Positions 1-6,091 of a DNA stretch of 6,305 bases are shown here, one piece after another. Where the stretch lies: positions 1 to 6,305 of the forward strand of contig DCDD01000110.1 of NCBI GenBank assembly GCA_002316235.1, read 5' to 3'. Each line of letters opens with the position of its first letter. Positions within the stretch are counted from its first letter, which is position 1. This DNA comes from Bacteroidales bacterium UBA1064 (GTDB lineage: Bacteria > Bacteroidota > Bacteroidia > Bacteroidales > Tenuifilaceae). Both the position numbers and the translations under genes were made by a program. Below the pieces are notes generated by a model. That model saw only the letters and a list, made by a program, of their open reading frames with translations, did no database searches and had not been told where the DNA came from.

Positions 1-93
1 CTAAAATGGGCAGCCCTCACGTATGTTATTGCAGCCCTAGGCTCGTTGGCCACCCTTTTCTACTACCTTGGGTTTCTAAACAATAACGACTAA
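1..93 (+). CDS. C-terminal end of a membrane protein, probably a YugP-like zinc metallopeptidase (partial)
   Basis: The frame is open from the first base to a TAA at 91-93, so only the last 30 residues are seen and the gene begins outside the window. The peptide is one hydrophobic helix containing AALTYVIAALGSLATLFYY, followed by a short polar tail ending NNND. This helix, with its AALTYV-AAL core, resembles the last transmembrane segment of YugP-type membrane zinc metallopeptidases, which usually end a few residues after it. The HExxH zinc site of that family would lie upstream and cannot be checked, so the family name rests on recall of the C-terminal pattern. Another small membrane protein is possible. 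The gene is convergent with the oxidoreductase cluster and not part of it. Confidence 0.6.
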   Translation, partial: LKWAALTYVIAALGSLATLFYYLGFLNNND

Positions 94-130
94 AAGCGCA
101 AGCAAGATCTGCATACCTTATTAATCGGTT

Positions 131-156
131 AGGGAGGGGGGGTACTCCCCCTCCCT
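131..156. terminator. Strong GC-rich hairpin; possible bidirectional terminator or domain VI-like stem
   Basis: AGGGAGGGGG at 131-140 pairs perfectly with CCCCCTCCCT at 147-156, giving a 10-bp stem with 6 bases between (GGTACT). It starts 37 bases after the stop of the + strand gene and lies between convergent genes, where a terminator is expected. Neither side has a U-run: the + strand continues CTTACACC and the minus strand AACCGATT. It is therefore not a canonical intrinsic terminator. The alternative is the last stem of a group II intron-like RNA on the minus strand, discussed with the neighbouring segment. Confidence 0.4.
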
Positions 157-161
157 CTTAC

Positions 162-196
162 ACCACCCGGCATCCGCCTGAGGTGGACACGGCAAT
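162..196 (-). ncRNA. Foldable segment weakly resembling group II intron domain V
   Basis: Read on the minus strand, AUUGCC (196-191) pairs with GGUGGU (167-162), and GUGUCC (190-185) pairs with GGAUGC (175-170). A two-base CG bulge at 169-168 sits on the 3' side and a 9-base loop closes the stem. Several pairs are G-U and would not form in the opposite-strand RNA, which points to minus-strand RNA. A 3'-side two-base bulge, a length near 34 nt, a short GUAAGAGG linker and then a strong stem ending in CUAACCGAU recall the 3' end of bacterial group II introns as I know them from Bacteroidota. Against this, the loop is not a GNRA tetraloop, and an alternative fold pairing CCACCT with GGGTGG exists. 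This is a weak call. Confidence 0.2.
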
Positions 197-670
197 TCCT
201 TTTAACGTGTAACCTCTCATAAATCCGTGGGTTAAGTCTTGTCGCTGTACTCCTGCTAAACCCTCCTGCTGAAACTTTACTGCCCTCAGCTCCGCTTACG
301 TCTTCACTGGAGTATAGCGTTCCCGCTGCTGTTGAAAAACAACTCCTGCGGATGCGCCATAGCTTGCTTCCCCTCCATAGGGATTTACTTTTGTACCGGC
401 TGCTCCCTACATCAAAAGATTCAGCTTGAGTAGGCTGCTATGCCCTCTGCTGGCTTTTTGCAGGGTAAATGCTGCATCGCTGCCCTTGCTTATGGCTTTT
501 TCCAGATTTGCAGCCATCAGCAACACCCCTGCCCTTCGCTAGCACTTCATCCATTCCCGGCGTGTTCAAGAACTTGCATCTTGCCAGTAGTGTGTATATG
601 CCCGACATACCATACCACTGGAAACAACTTAAAGGTATTTCCACCAAAACAAGCTTTGCATCATTCTGAA

Positions 671-1939
671 TTATAGCTGCATAAAGATATCCACGCTAAC
701 CCGTTGCGAAATTTTATTAGCCATAAAAATATCCCTTAAAGCCTCCATGGGGAAAAAATGCTGGGAGCCAACCATGTAAAAAACGCTGTACAGCGAACTA
801 TTTTGAGCGCCCACCTTTTCTCTAAAGGGAATCACGACGGTTTCAGCACCTGTTTGGGGTATATCAAGACTTTGGTCTATGTAAATTGTCCCCCCTTTCA
901 TTCTTCCTGCTGCAGTTCTGGCATACCCAAGTCCATCGGCAGAAGTAATAGCCAGGATATCGGGAACAGGAGAGCCAGTATAAAGTATGGGTTCGTGTGA
1001 AATTATCACCTCTGCAGCTGAATACCCAACTCCGACAGTAACCGGGTAACTTCCTTTTTTAGTAGCATACAACCCCGACAGCATGGCTGCTCTGGCCAGA
1101 AATTCAGCTGCTAGTTGAACCCCTTCGCCTGCTGATCCTGACAGCATAATGCTTACAGGCTTACTTATTGCCCCTGAGTATTTTGGCTCTACCTCAAGTT
1201 TTTCGGAAAGCAGGCTGGTAGGATTACTATTTTGTGGGGTTTGAAAGAGGCGCTGTTTAGCCTCCGTAAAAACTTTCACCTTCCATCCGGCTTCCTCAAC
1301 CAGCTTGGGAAGCTTCATGCCGGGGTTTGATTTTACCCCGTAGCTGGTGCAAATTTCCATCACCTCAACCAGCGAGAAGCCTTTGGTAGAGAAAGCGCGT
1401 GCAAGAGAATCAGAAAAATCGCCTATTCCAACCACCCTCTCAACATAAGCTGCGCCAGCAGCAAGCATTAATTCGCAAATATCGTAGCCGGACTTAGTAC
1501 TGCCTTCAGGAAGGGTTGGAGTTTTGAAGCCACAGGGTGTAAACTCAGAGGGTTGTCCACCGGTCATGCCGTAAAGCATGTTGTTATGCACAACCACCGT
1601 CATGTCGAATCCAAGATGAGCTCCGCCGACTAAATGCTGCATCCCGATAGTTGCACCTCCATCGCCCGTAAAAACTATGACCTTCTTATTCGGGTTACTT
1701 AATCCTGCCGATATTCCTGCTGCTAAGGCCGAAGAGCGTCCATGAAGGCCGTGCACGTTGTGGGTGAGAAAATTCTTATCAACAATGCCATGGCAACCAA
1801 TATCGGTAACCAGAACTACGTCAAGGGGGTTAAAATCTAGCTTTTGTAAGGCCTTTTCGGTGTTCTGGGCAACAGCAACATGTCCGCAGCCCTTACAAAA
1901 GGGTAGTTGTCCTCCGGTTAAAAATTTTACGTTGTTCAT
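671..1939 (-). CDS. 2-oxoacid:ferredoxin oxidoreductase, fused beta-gamma subunit
   Basis: This 422-residue protein should carry the thiamine pyrophosphate half-site and the [4Fe-4S] cluster of a 2-oxoacid:ferredoxin oxidoreductase, which converts a 2-oxoacid plus CoA to acyl-CoA and CO2 and reduces ferredoxin. The beta part (about 1-235) has CKGCGH with C15 and C18, C49 in DIGCHG, and C197 in EICTSYG; this spacing fits the four cluster ligands. The TPP/Mg motif is GDGG at 92-95 followed by HNN at 118-120 and the family's YGMTGGQ at 123-129. From about 260 a gamma domain follows, with GSAGEGV at 268-274 and GYSAAEVIIS at 305-314; the usual RGG of gamma subunits is not obvious. Beta and gamma are normally separate, or gamma is joined to alpha, so this order is unusual. 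It begins 87 nt after the alpha gene, has no clear ribosome binding site, and ends with TAA. The substrate is unknown. Confidence 0.9.
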   Translation of the reverse strand: MNNVKFLTGGQLPFCKGCGHVAVAQNTEKALQKLDFNPLDVVLVTDIGCHGIVDKNFLTHNVHGLHGRSSALAAGISAGLSNPNKKVIVFTGDGGATIGMQHLVGGAHLGFDMTVVVHNNMLYGMTGGQPSEFTPCGFKTPTLPEGSTKSGYDICELMLAAGAAYVERVVGIGDFSDSLARAFSTKGFSLVEVMEICTSYGVKSNPGMKLPKLVEEAGWKVKVFTEAKQRLFQTPQNSNPTSLLSEKLEVEPKYSGAISKPVSIMLSGSAGEGVQLAAEFLARAAMLSGLYATKKGSYPVTVGVGYSAAEVIISHEPILYTGSPVPDILAITSADGLGYARTAAGRMKGGTIYIDQSLDIPQTGAETVVIPFREKVGAQNSSLYSVFYMVGSQHFFPMEALRDIFMANKISQRVSVDIFMQL

Positions 1940-2026
1940 TCTAAAAATCGTTATGATTTAAATATAACCGATTCATTCTAGTATTTCCGAAATTCAAATA
2001 TTAGGGTTTGCATAAGTAAATAATTT

Positions 2027-3160
2027 CTAAAACTTTCTCATTACCTCGTCAACAATTTCGGAAGGGCTTATCATACGGGCAATAGCATTAACACCGCTTA
2101 ACCCATTACGACCAGCAGCGCCAAAAAGCAGCTGGCGCAGCTGTCCGGTAAGGTTTTCCTCAACCACCACTACGCGTTCGTAACGATTGGCAATGTCAAC
2201 ATAATCACGTGAAACGGGCAGAAGGGTCTTGGCAACCAGCAGCGACACCTTTTCGCCCCTTGCTCTTAGCTGCCTAACTGCTTCGCGTGAAGCTTGTGCA
2301 GAAATTCCATACGAGACAACCAGATGTTGAGCTCCTGCTTGCTCATCAAGGTCAAATAAAAGGTATTCCTGAAGGTGCTTGGTAACCTTAGCCTCCAACC
2401 GCTTCGTGTTTTCTATAGCCTCGGGAGTTGAATTTTGAAGGAATCCCTTTGTGTCGTGTGTTGAAGCGGTTAACCGCACTGCATGGTTGTTTTGGCTAAC
2501 TGGCATAAAATCGGGAACAAGCGATTCATCAACCTTGTAGGGAATGTAGGTATCGCTGCCACTAAACGTTTTAACCTTAAGTGTTTCAATCTCCGCCAAA
2601 TGTGACCAGTCGAAAGCCTGAAGGGTCATCACCATTTCCTTTGATGTGAGTAGCACAACAGGAGTTCTCAGCCTGATGGCAGTATGAAGGGCTTTAGCTG
2701 AAATATCCCAGCAATCGTTTAAGTTGCTTGGCGAGAATGTTGGCAGGGTGTAACCGCCGGAAAGGGTTCCGTGAACCAGCGAAAGATCGCCCTGCGCCCC
2801 ACAAGTAGCCGTACCTGTTGCCGGTCCTAAGCGTTGAACAAGAACAATTACCATGGGCAGCTCAAACATTGCCGCCATGTTTATAGATTCCAGCATCAGG
2901 GCATAACCTGGGAATGAAGTGGCTGTAACTGGTACATGTCCAGCAATGGCAAAGCCGCTCATCCATTGAAGTGTCGTAATTTCATCGGGAGCAGCAAGCA
3001 TTGTTGGGTATCTCTTTGTGGCGTAGAGGTATAGCAAGTTTGCAGGAGTAATTGGGTAACCTATGAAGGTATCGGCGCCGGCACGAACAAGCGATTCGGT
3101 AATAAGCCTCGATCCATCTATAAAAGCCAAACTGGTTTTACCTGGGTGCATACACAACAT
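2027..3160 (-). CDS. 2-oxoacid:ferredoxin oxidoreductase, alpha subunit
   Basis: This 377-residue partner of the downstream beta-gamma protein supplies the pyrimidine-binding half of the TPP site and the substrate pocket. Visible motifs are YPITP at 35-39, where the family Thr (T38) contacts the 2-oxoacid; PDEITT at 58-63, where E60 is the likely TPP-activating Glu; TATSFPG at 79-85; and QRLGPATG at 109-116, whose R110 is expected to bind the substrate carboxylate. The C-terminal third (about 265-377), with LVVSYGISAQA, VSLLVAKTLLPV and RVVVVEENLTGQL, is the usual domain II of KorA/PorA-type subunits. No N-terminal gamma domain or ferredoxin domain is attached, in agreement with gamma being fused to beta. 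The first Met overlaps the CoA-transferase gene by 23 nt, which indicates translational coupling; M4 is an alternative start. Paralogues act on pyruvate, 2-oxoglutarate, branched-chain oxoacids or oxalate, and I cannot choose among them. Confidence 0.92.
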   Translation of the reverse strand: MLCMHPGKTSLAFIDGSRLITESLVRAGADTFIGYPITPANLLYLYATKRYPTMLAAPDEITTLQWMSGFAIAGHVPVTATSFPGYALMLESINMAAMFELPMVIVLVQRLGPATGTATCGAQGDLSLVHGTLSGGYTLPTFSPSNLNDCWDISAKALHTAIRLRTPVVLLTSKEMVMTLQAFDWSHLAEIETLKVKTFSGSDTYIPYKVDESLVPDFMPVSQNNHAVRLTASTHDTKGFLQNSTPEAIENTKRLEAKVTKHLQEYLLFDLDEQAGAQHLVVSYGISAQASREAVRQLRARGEKVSLLVAKTLLPVSRDYVDIANRYERVVVVEENLTGQLRQLLFGAAGRNGLSGVNAIARMISPSEIVDEVMRKF

Positions 3161-4349
3161 TTTTATTGATTAAACCTTCAATACAATCATTTGAGAAACC
3201 AAGCGTTTCCTTAAGAATTTGAATTGTATGCTCACCGTAATATGGAGGAGCAGCCAACTCTAGGGGCTTGGAATTCTCATTGTAAGAAAAAGCCACCGTT
3301 CTTAGTCCCTTTATCGGGGTTCCGGCTGAAGTTGTTCCGCTCATAACCAGCTCCTGCGCTTCGGGTTGGTCGAACACCTCCTGCATGTTGTAAACTCCAC
3401 CTGCAGGTATCCGCCTTCTGGCGAGTTCATTTAAGAAAGGATCACGGTCTATTTGGGCAACTAAATCCTGTAAAATTGGGTAAATCTCGTTGCGATTCTT
3501 GACGCGGTTGAAGTTGGTAGAGTACTTAGGATCCTGAGCCAATTCGGGCTTCCCCAAGATTGAGCACAGCTCGGCAAACTGTTTATCGCTGCCAACAGCC
3601 AGCACTACAGGTTTCTCGTCGCGGGTATAAAAAATTCTTCCATAGGGCACAATGTTGGGATGATCGGAACCCATGCGCTGGGGGATAGAATTTCCCACCA
3701 ACCAGTTGGTGGCTTGGTTTGCCAAAGCGGCAACTCCTGATTTAATAAGGCTCGCCTCAATATAAGTCCCTTCACCTTTTCTAAAGCGATTCAGCAGAGC
3801 CAGCAAAATTGCCTCTTTTAGCTGATGTCCGGCAAGTATATCCATCAGTGCAACGGGCATTTTCACAGGTTTCCCTCCTTGTTCACCATTCATGTAGGTA
3901 AAGCCACTTTCGGCCTGAATGATTGCGTCGTATCCAGCGCGTTCATTCTTTAATCCATACCCGGTTAGATGGGCGTATATCAGCGATTTGTTGTATTGTT
4001 TAAGGGTATTGTAGTCCACCTTCAGTTTTTCGGCATCGCCGGGTTTATAGCTAACCAGCACGATGTCCGAAACCTCGGTTAGCCTGTAAACAATGTCAAG
4101 CCCCTCGGGTTTGTTGAGATCGATGGCCAACGACTTTTTCCCCCAGTTAACACAGCTGAAGTATCCCGAAATATTTGTATCGGGATCTTCGGATGGTAAT
4201 TTCCAGGTTCGGGTAACATCACCCAAGGTAAGTAAGTTCTCAACCTTTACCACTCTGGCGCCCAGCTCAGCCAACGCCATTCCAACACTTGGCCCGGCCA
4301 GCACGTTGGCCAGCTCAAGAACCCTTATGTCATTTAGTAGCTGATTCAT
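3138..4349 (-). CDS. Family III (CaiB/BaiF) CoA-transferase
   Basis: This 403-residue protein should transfer CoA between an acyl-CoA and a free carboxylic acid, working as an interlocked dimer. The N-terminus shows the family start DIRVLELANVLAGP (7-20), then ELGARVVKVE (28-37) and GDVTRTW (43-49). NKPEGLDIV follows, and KPGDAEKL is at 102-109. D170 in VALMDILAG lines up with the catalytic Asp169 of formyl-CoA transferase and would form the acyl-Asp intermediate. Later come HPNIVPYG and the C-terminal YYGEHT motif. The length is normal. The glycine-rich GGGGQP loop that covers the active site of formyl-CoA:oxalate CoA-transferase is absent, so the acid is probably not oxalate, or the loop is replaced. 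The gene overlaps the symporter by 20 nt, with GGAG ten bases before its ATG, and overlaps the alpha subunit gene by 23 nt. That places it between uptake and oxidoreduction. Substrate unknown. Confidence 0.95.
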   Translation of the reverse strand: MNQLLNDIRVLELANVLAGPSVGMALAELGARVVKVENLLTLGDVTRTWKLPSEDPDTNISGYFSCVNWGKKSLAIDLNKPEGLDIVYRLTEVSDIVLVSYKPGDAEKLKVDYNTLKQYNKSLIYAHLTGYGLKNERAGYDAIIQAESGFTYMNGEQGGKPVKMPVALMDILAGHQLKEAILLALLNRFRKGEGTYIEASLIKSGVAALANQATNWLVGNSIPQRMGSDHPNIVPYGRIFYTRDEKPVVLAVGSDKQFAELCSILGKPELAQDPKYSTNFNRVKNRNEIYPILQDLVAQIDRDPFLNELARRRIPAGGVYNMQEVFDQPEAQELVMSGTTSAGTPIKGLRTVAFSYNENSKPLELAAPPYYGEHTIQILKETLGFSNDCIEGLINKNVVYAPR

Positions 4350-5808
4350 TGATATTTAACTCCGATGATTTTTGTTTACCTGTAAAGTACTTCGTGTAGA
4401 TGTTGCCTATAATAATGAAAAATACTGTTGCAATGATGCTGGCATAGGTTTTATCAATGTCAAACCAACCAAACTTTTTGGCTACAATGCTAATAATGAT
4501 GGCCAACGTGCCGCCAATAAAGGAAAGCTGAACAGACAGGGTAGAAATCCACTTCAATTTGTAAATACCCAAAAGTATCACTATTGCACCAATTGTTCGA
4601 ATGGCATAGGAAAAATACCCTGCATCAAGAATTGCGCCCTTCATAAACAGGGCTAAAGGAACGGTTACCAGATTTACCAGTATTACGAGCCTTTTAGCAA
4701 ACTGGAGGATTTTCTCATCGGATGCCTTTTTGTTTATCAACCCATGGTATATATCCTTAGTAGCAATGGTAACAATTGAAAAGCTCACCGGCCCGATGGT
4801 AGATAAAATTGCCGCAAGAATTGCCGCAATTGCAATTCCCCCAATCACGGGATGAACAAATTCGGGGGTCATTAGCAAGCGTGGAAGGGCCATTTTGGGG
4901 TTAAACCCGGGGGTAACTTCAAAAAACAAACCACTTCGGGCAATAAGACCAAGAATTCCTGTGATAATTCCAAAAGGAGCTATAAAAACTGCCGATAAAA
5001 TGGCAGCCCTTTTTGCGGTAATAGGATTTTTAGCTGCAAAAATAGGTTGAATGCTGGCTTGGGAAGCCATTCCACCAAAAATTCCACCCAGTATAAGGCT
5101 CAACGCAGCATTCCATCCTATGCTAAAAGGATTGTACAAATTTTGAGGAGCGCCAATCTCAACAAGCCTGTTGGTTAAATTTGAAAAATCGCCAATTGCA
5201 ACAAGCCCAATAATTAGGGCAATTCCCAACCCAACATACCGAACAACAAGGTTGAACACAGCAACAATAGTGAGGGCGTGCATTCCGCCCATGTAAGTGT
5301 AAATTGTGGTTATAGTAGCTGCAATTATGACGGCCCAAACCCAATTTATGTTAAAAATTGGCGAAAGAACAGTTGCAAAAGTGGTTAGCTCCACGTAGGC
5401 AAGCGTTATAAAAGCAATTAGAAAGGCAATAGCCGATATGCTTCGGGCACGTTTTCCAAAAATGCTCTCTACCATTTCGCTCACCGTATTCACCTTCCGT
5501 TCGCGGTAAGCTTTAGCTAAAGTAAAGCCGAGTATCACCATTCCAATAGCTGTGGAAAAATTATAGAGAATAGGTTGCAGGGTAAGGGTGTCGAATGCCT
5601 TTTCGCTAACGCCAACTGTGCTCAACCCACCCAGCCATTCGGCGGCTACCACCATTGAACACACCAGAAGCCCCAGGTTTCGACCGGCAACTAAGAAGTC
5701 GGCTGACGATCGGCTAGCAAGCTTTTTTGTAAAAAACGAGATAAACAAAACCACGGCAAAATAGGCTAACACTACCCAAAAGTAGGTATTGGTCAGTAAG
5801 CTCTCCAT
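4330..5808 (-). CDS. Sodium:solute symporter (SSS family), first gene of the operon
   Basis: This 492-residue inner-membrane protein has about 13 hydrophobic segments, beginning near residues 8-25 and ending near 455-471, as expected for the SSS family (PutP, SGLT and monocarboxylate transporters). The signature SADFLVAGRNLG (35-46) precedes the second segment. ILSTIGPVSFS (334-344) followed by TKDIYHG (350-356) corresponds to the broken helix that holds the sodium site; S336 and T337 sit where the sodium-binding Ser pair of vSGLT falls. It should import a small solute with sodium. From its neighbours, a CoA-transferase and a 2-oxoacid oxidoreductase, I infer an organic acid. The C-terminus is a short Lys/Ser/Asn-rich cytoplasmic tail. 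Its end overlaps the CoA-transferase start by 20 nt. The 283-bp gap upstream makes it the likely promoter-proximal gene. The solute cannot be named from sequence alone. Confidence 0.95.
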   Translation of the reverse strand: MESLLTNTYFWVVLAYFAVVLFISFFTKKLASRSSADFLVAGRNLGLLVCSMVVAAEWLGGLSTVGVSEKAFDTLTLQPILYNFSTAIGMVILGFTLAKAYRERKVNTVSEMVESIFGKRARSISAIAFLIAFITLAYVELTTFATVLSPIFNINWVWAVIIAATITTIYTYMGGMHALTIVAVFNLVVRYVGLGIALIIGLVAIGDFSNLTNRLVEIGAPQNLYNPFSIGWNAALSLILGGIFGGMASQASIQPIFAAKNPITAKRAAILSAVFIAPFGIITGILGLIARSGLFFEVTPGFNPKMALPRLLMTPEFVHPVIGGIAIAAILAAILSTIGPVSFSIVTIATKDIYHGLINKKASDEKILQFAKRLVILVNLVTVPLALFMKGAILDAGYFSYAIRTIGAIVILLGIYKLKWISTLSVQLSFIGGTLAIIISIVAKKFGWFDIDKTYASIIATVFFIIIGNIYTKYFTGKQKSSELNINESATK

Positions 5809-5957
5809 AAATCTTAAATGTTAAGTTGATTAGAGTTTTGCGGCCAAGATAGTAAAAATTCCATCCTCTAGCCTAAAACAGCTTATAATTTTTATAAATT
5901 TCGGATATTGGCTAACAATATGAAAGTAAAACAATCCGTTCTGTTCGGATTTATCAA

Positions 5958-5965
5958 CAAATATA
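5958..5965 (-). promoter_or_regulatory. Candidate Bacteroidota -7 promoter element (TATATTTG)
   Basis: On the minus strand TATATTTG matches the Bacteroidota -7 consensus TAnnTTTG exactly. A TTG at 5984-5982 lies 16 bases upstream, shorter than the usual 19-21 or so for the -33 element, so the match is partial. It lies in the AT-rich gap before the symporter and would give a leader of about 150 nt. No other exact TAnnTTTG was seen in this gap. The element overlaps the short segment that resembles the oxidoreductase beta gene. Confidence 0.3.
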
Positions 5966-6091
5966 CCGTGACAACCATGACCAATAACCAGACACAACAG
6001 TGAAGGGTCTGCTAATCTTGGTCAAAATCATTTACGGGAATGTTCAGGATTTTTCAACCCTTAAGCTGAAATTTTACTGAGGAAAAAATCA

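Larger units (their letters stand above)
94..670. other. 577-bp stretch without a convincing gene; GC-rich, possibly a decayed mobile element or structured RNA
   Basis: This gap lies between two convergent genes. Its GC content by hand count is about 50% over 241-660, above the AT-rich 5' gap at 5809-6091 and at least equal to the coding regions. It contains the strong hairpin at 131-156, the foldable segment at 162-196, and a GGAAA/TTTCC inverted repeat at 620-642. On the minus strand one frame is stop-free from 437 to a TAA at 129-131 (102 codons) but has no ATG near its start. It is rich in Ser, Arg and Gly and looks like non-coding sequence read by chance. The same frame above the TAG at 438-440 (to about 647, TTG start) also matches no family I know. 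No intact reverse transcriptase or transposase is present. Confidence 0.5.

Noticed and set aside
129..437. A 102-codon stop-free minus-strand frame, continuing above a TAG at 438-440 to a possible TTG start near 647
   Set aside because: It lacks an ATG near its start, contains an internal stop if joined, is biased to Ser, Arg, Gly and Pro, and matches no family. Long open frames are expected by chance in GC-rich DNA such as this.
440..676. Plus-strand ORFs of 66-78 codons in the gap
   Set aside because: They are Cys/His/Pro-rich with no recognisable motif, overlap one another, and lie opposite the equally doubtful minus-strand frames.
758..1961. Plus-strand ORFs at 758-1000 and 1758-1961
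   Set aside because: They lie antisense within the well-supported beta-gamma gene and have no protein-like features.
3138..4349. Oxalate degradation module (formyl-CoA transferase plus oxalate oxidoreductase)
   Set aside because: The family match is tempting, but the glycine loop of formyl-CoA:oxalate CoA-transferase is absent and nothing in the oxidoreductase identifies oxalate. It is kept only as one of several substrates to test.
4093..5344. ORFs at 4093-4344 (+), 4372-4656 (+) and 5159-5344 (-)
   Set aside because: These are alternative frames inside the CoA-transferase and symporter genes. The 5159-5344 product is Cys/His/Asn-rich, as expected for a shifted frame of a membrane protein gene.
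6030..6091. Possible terminator after the redoxin gene (GATTTTT and AAAAATC arms)
   Set aside because: The stem is only 7 AT-rich pairs with a loop of about 29 bases and no following U-run, too weak to call.
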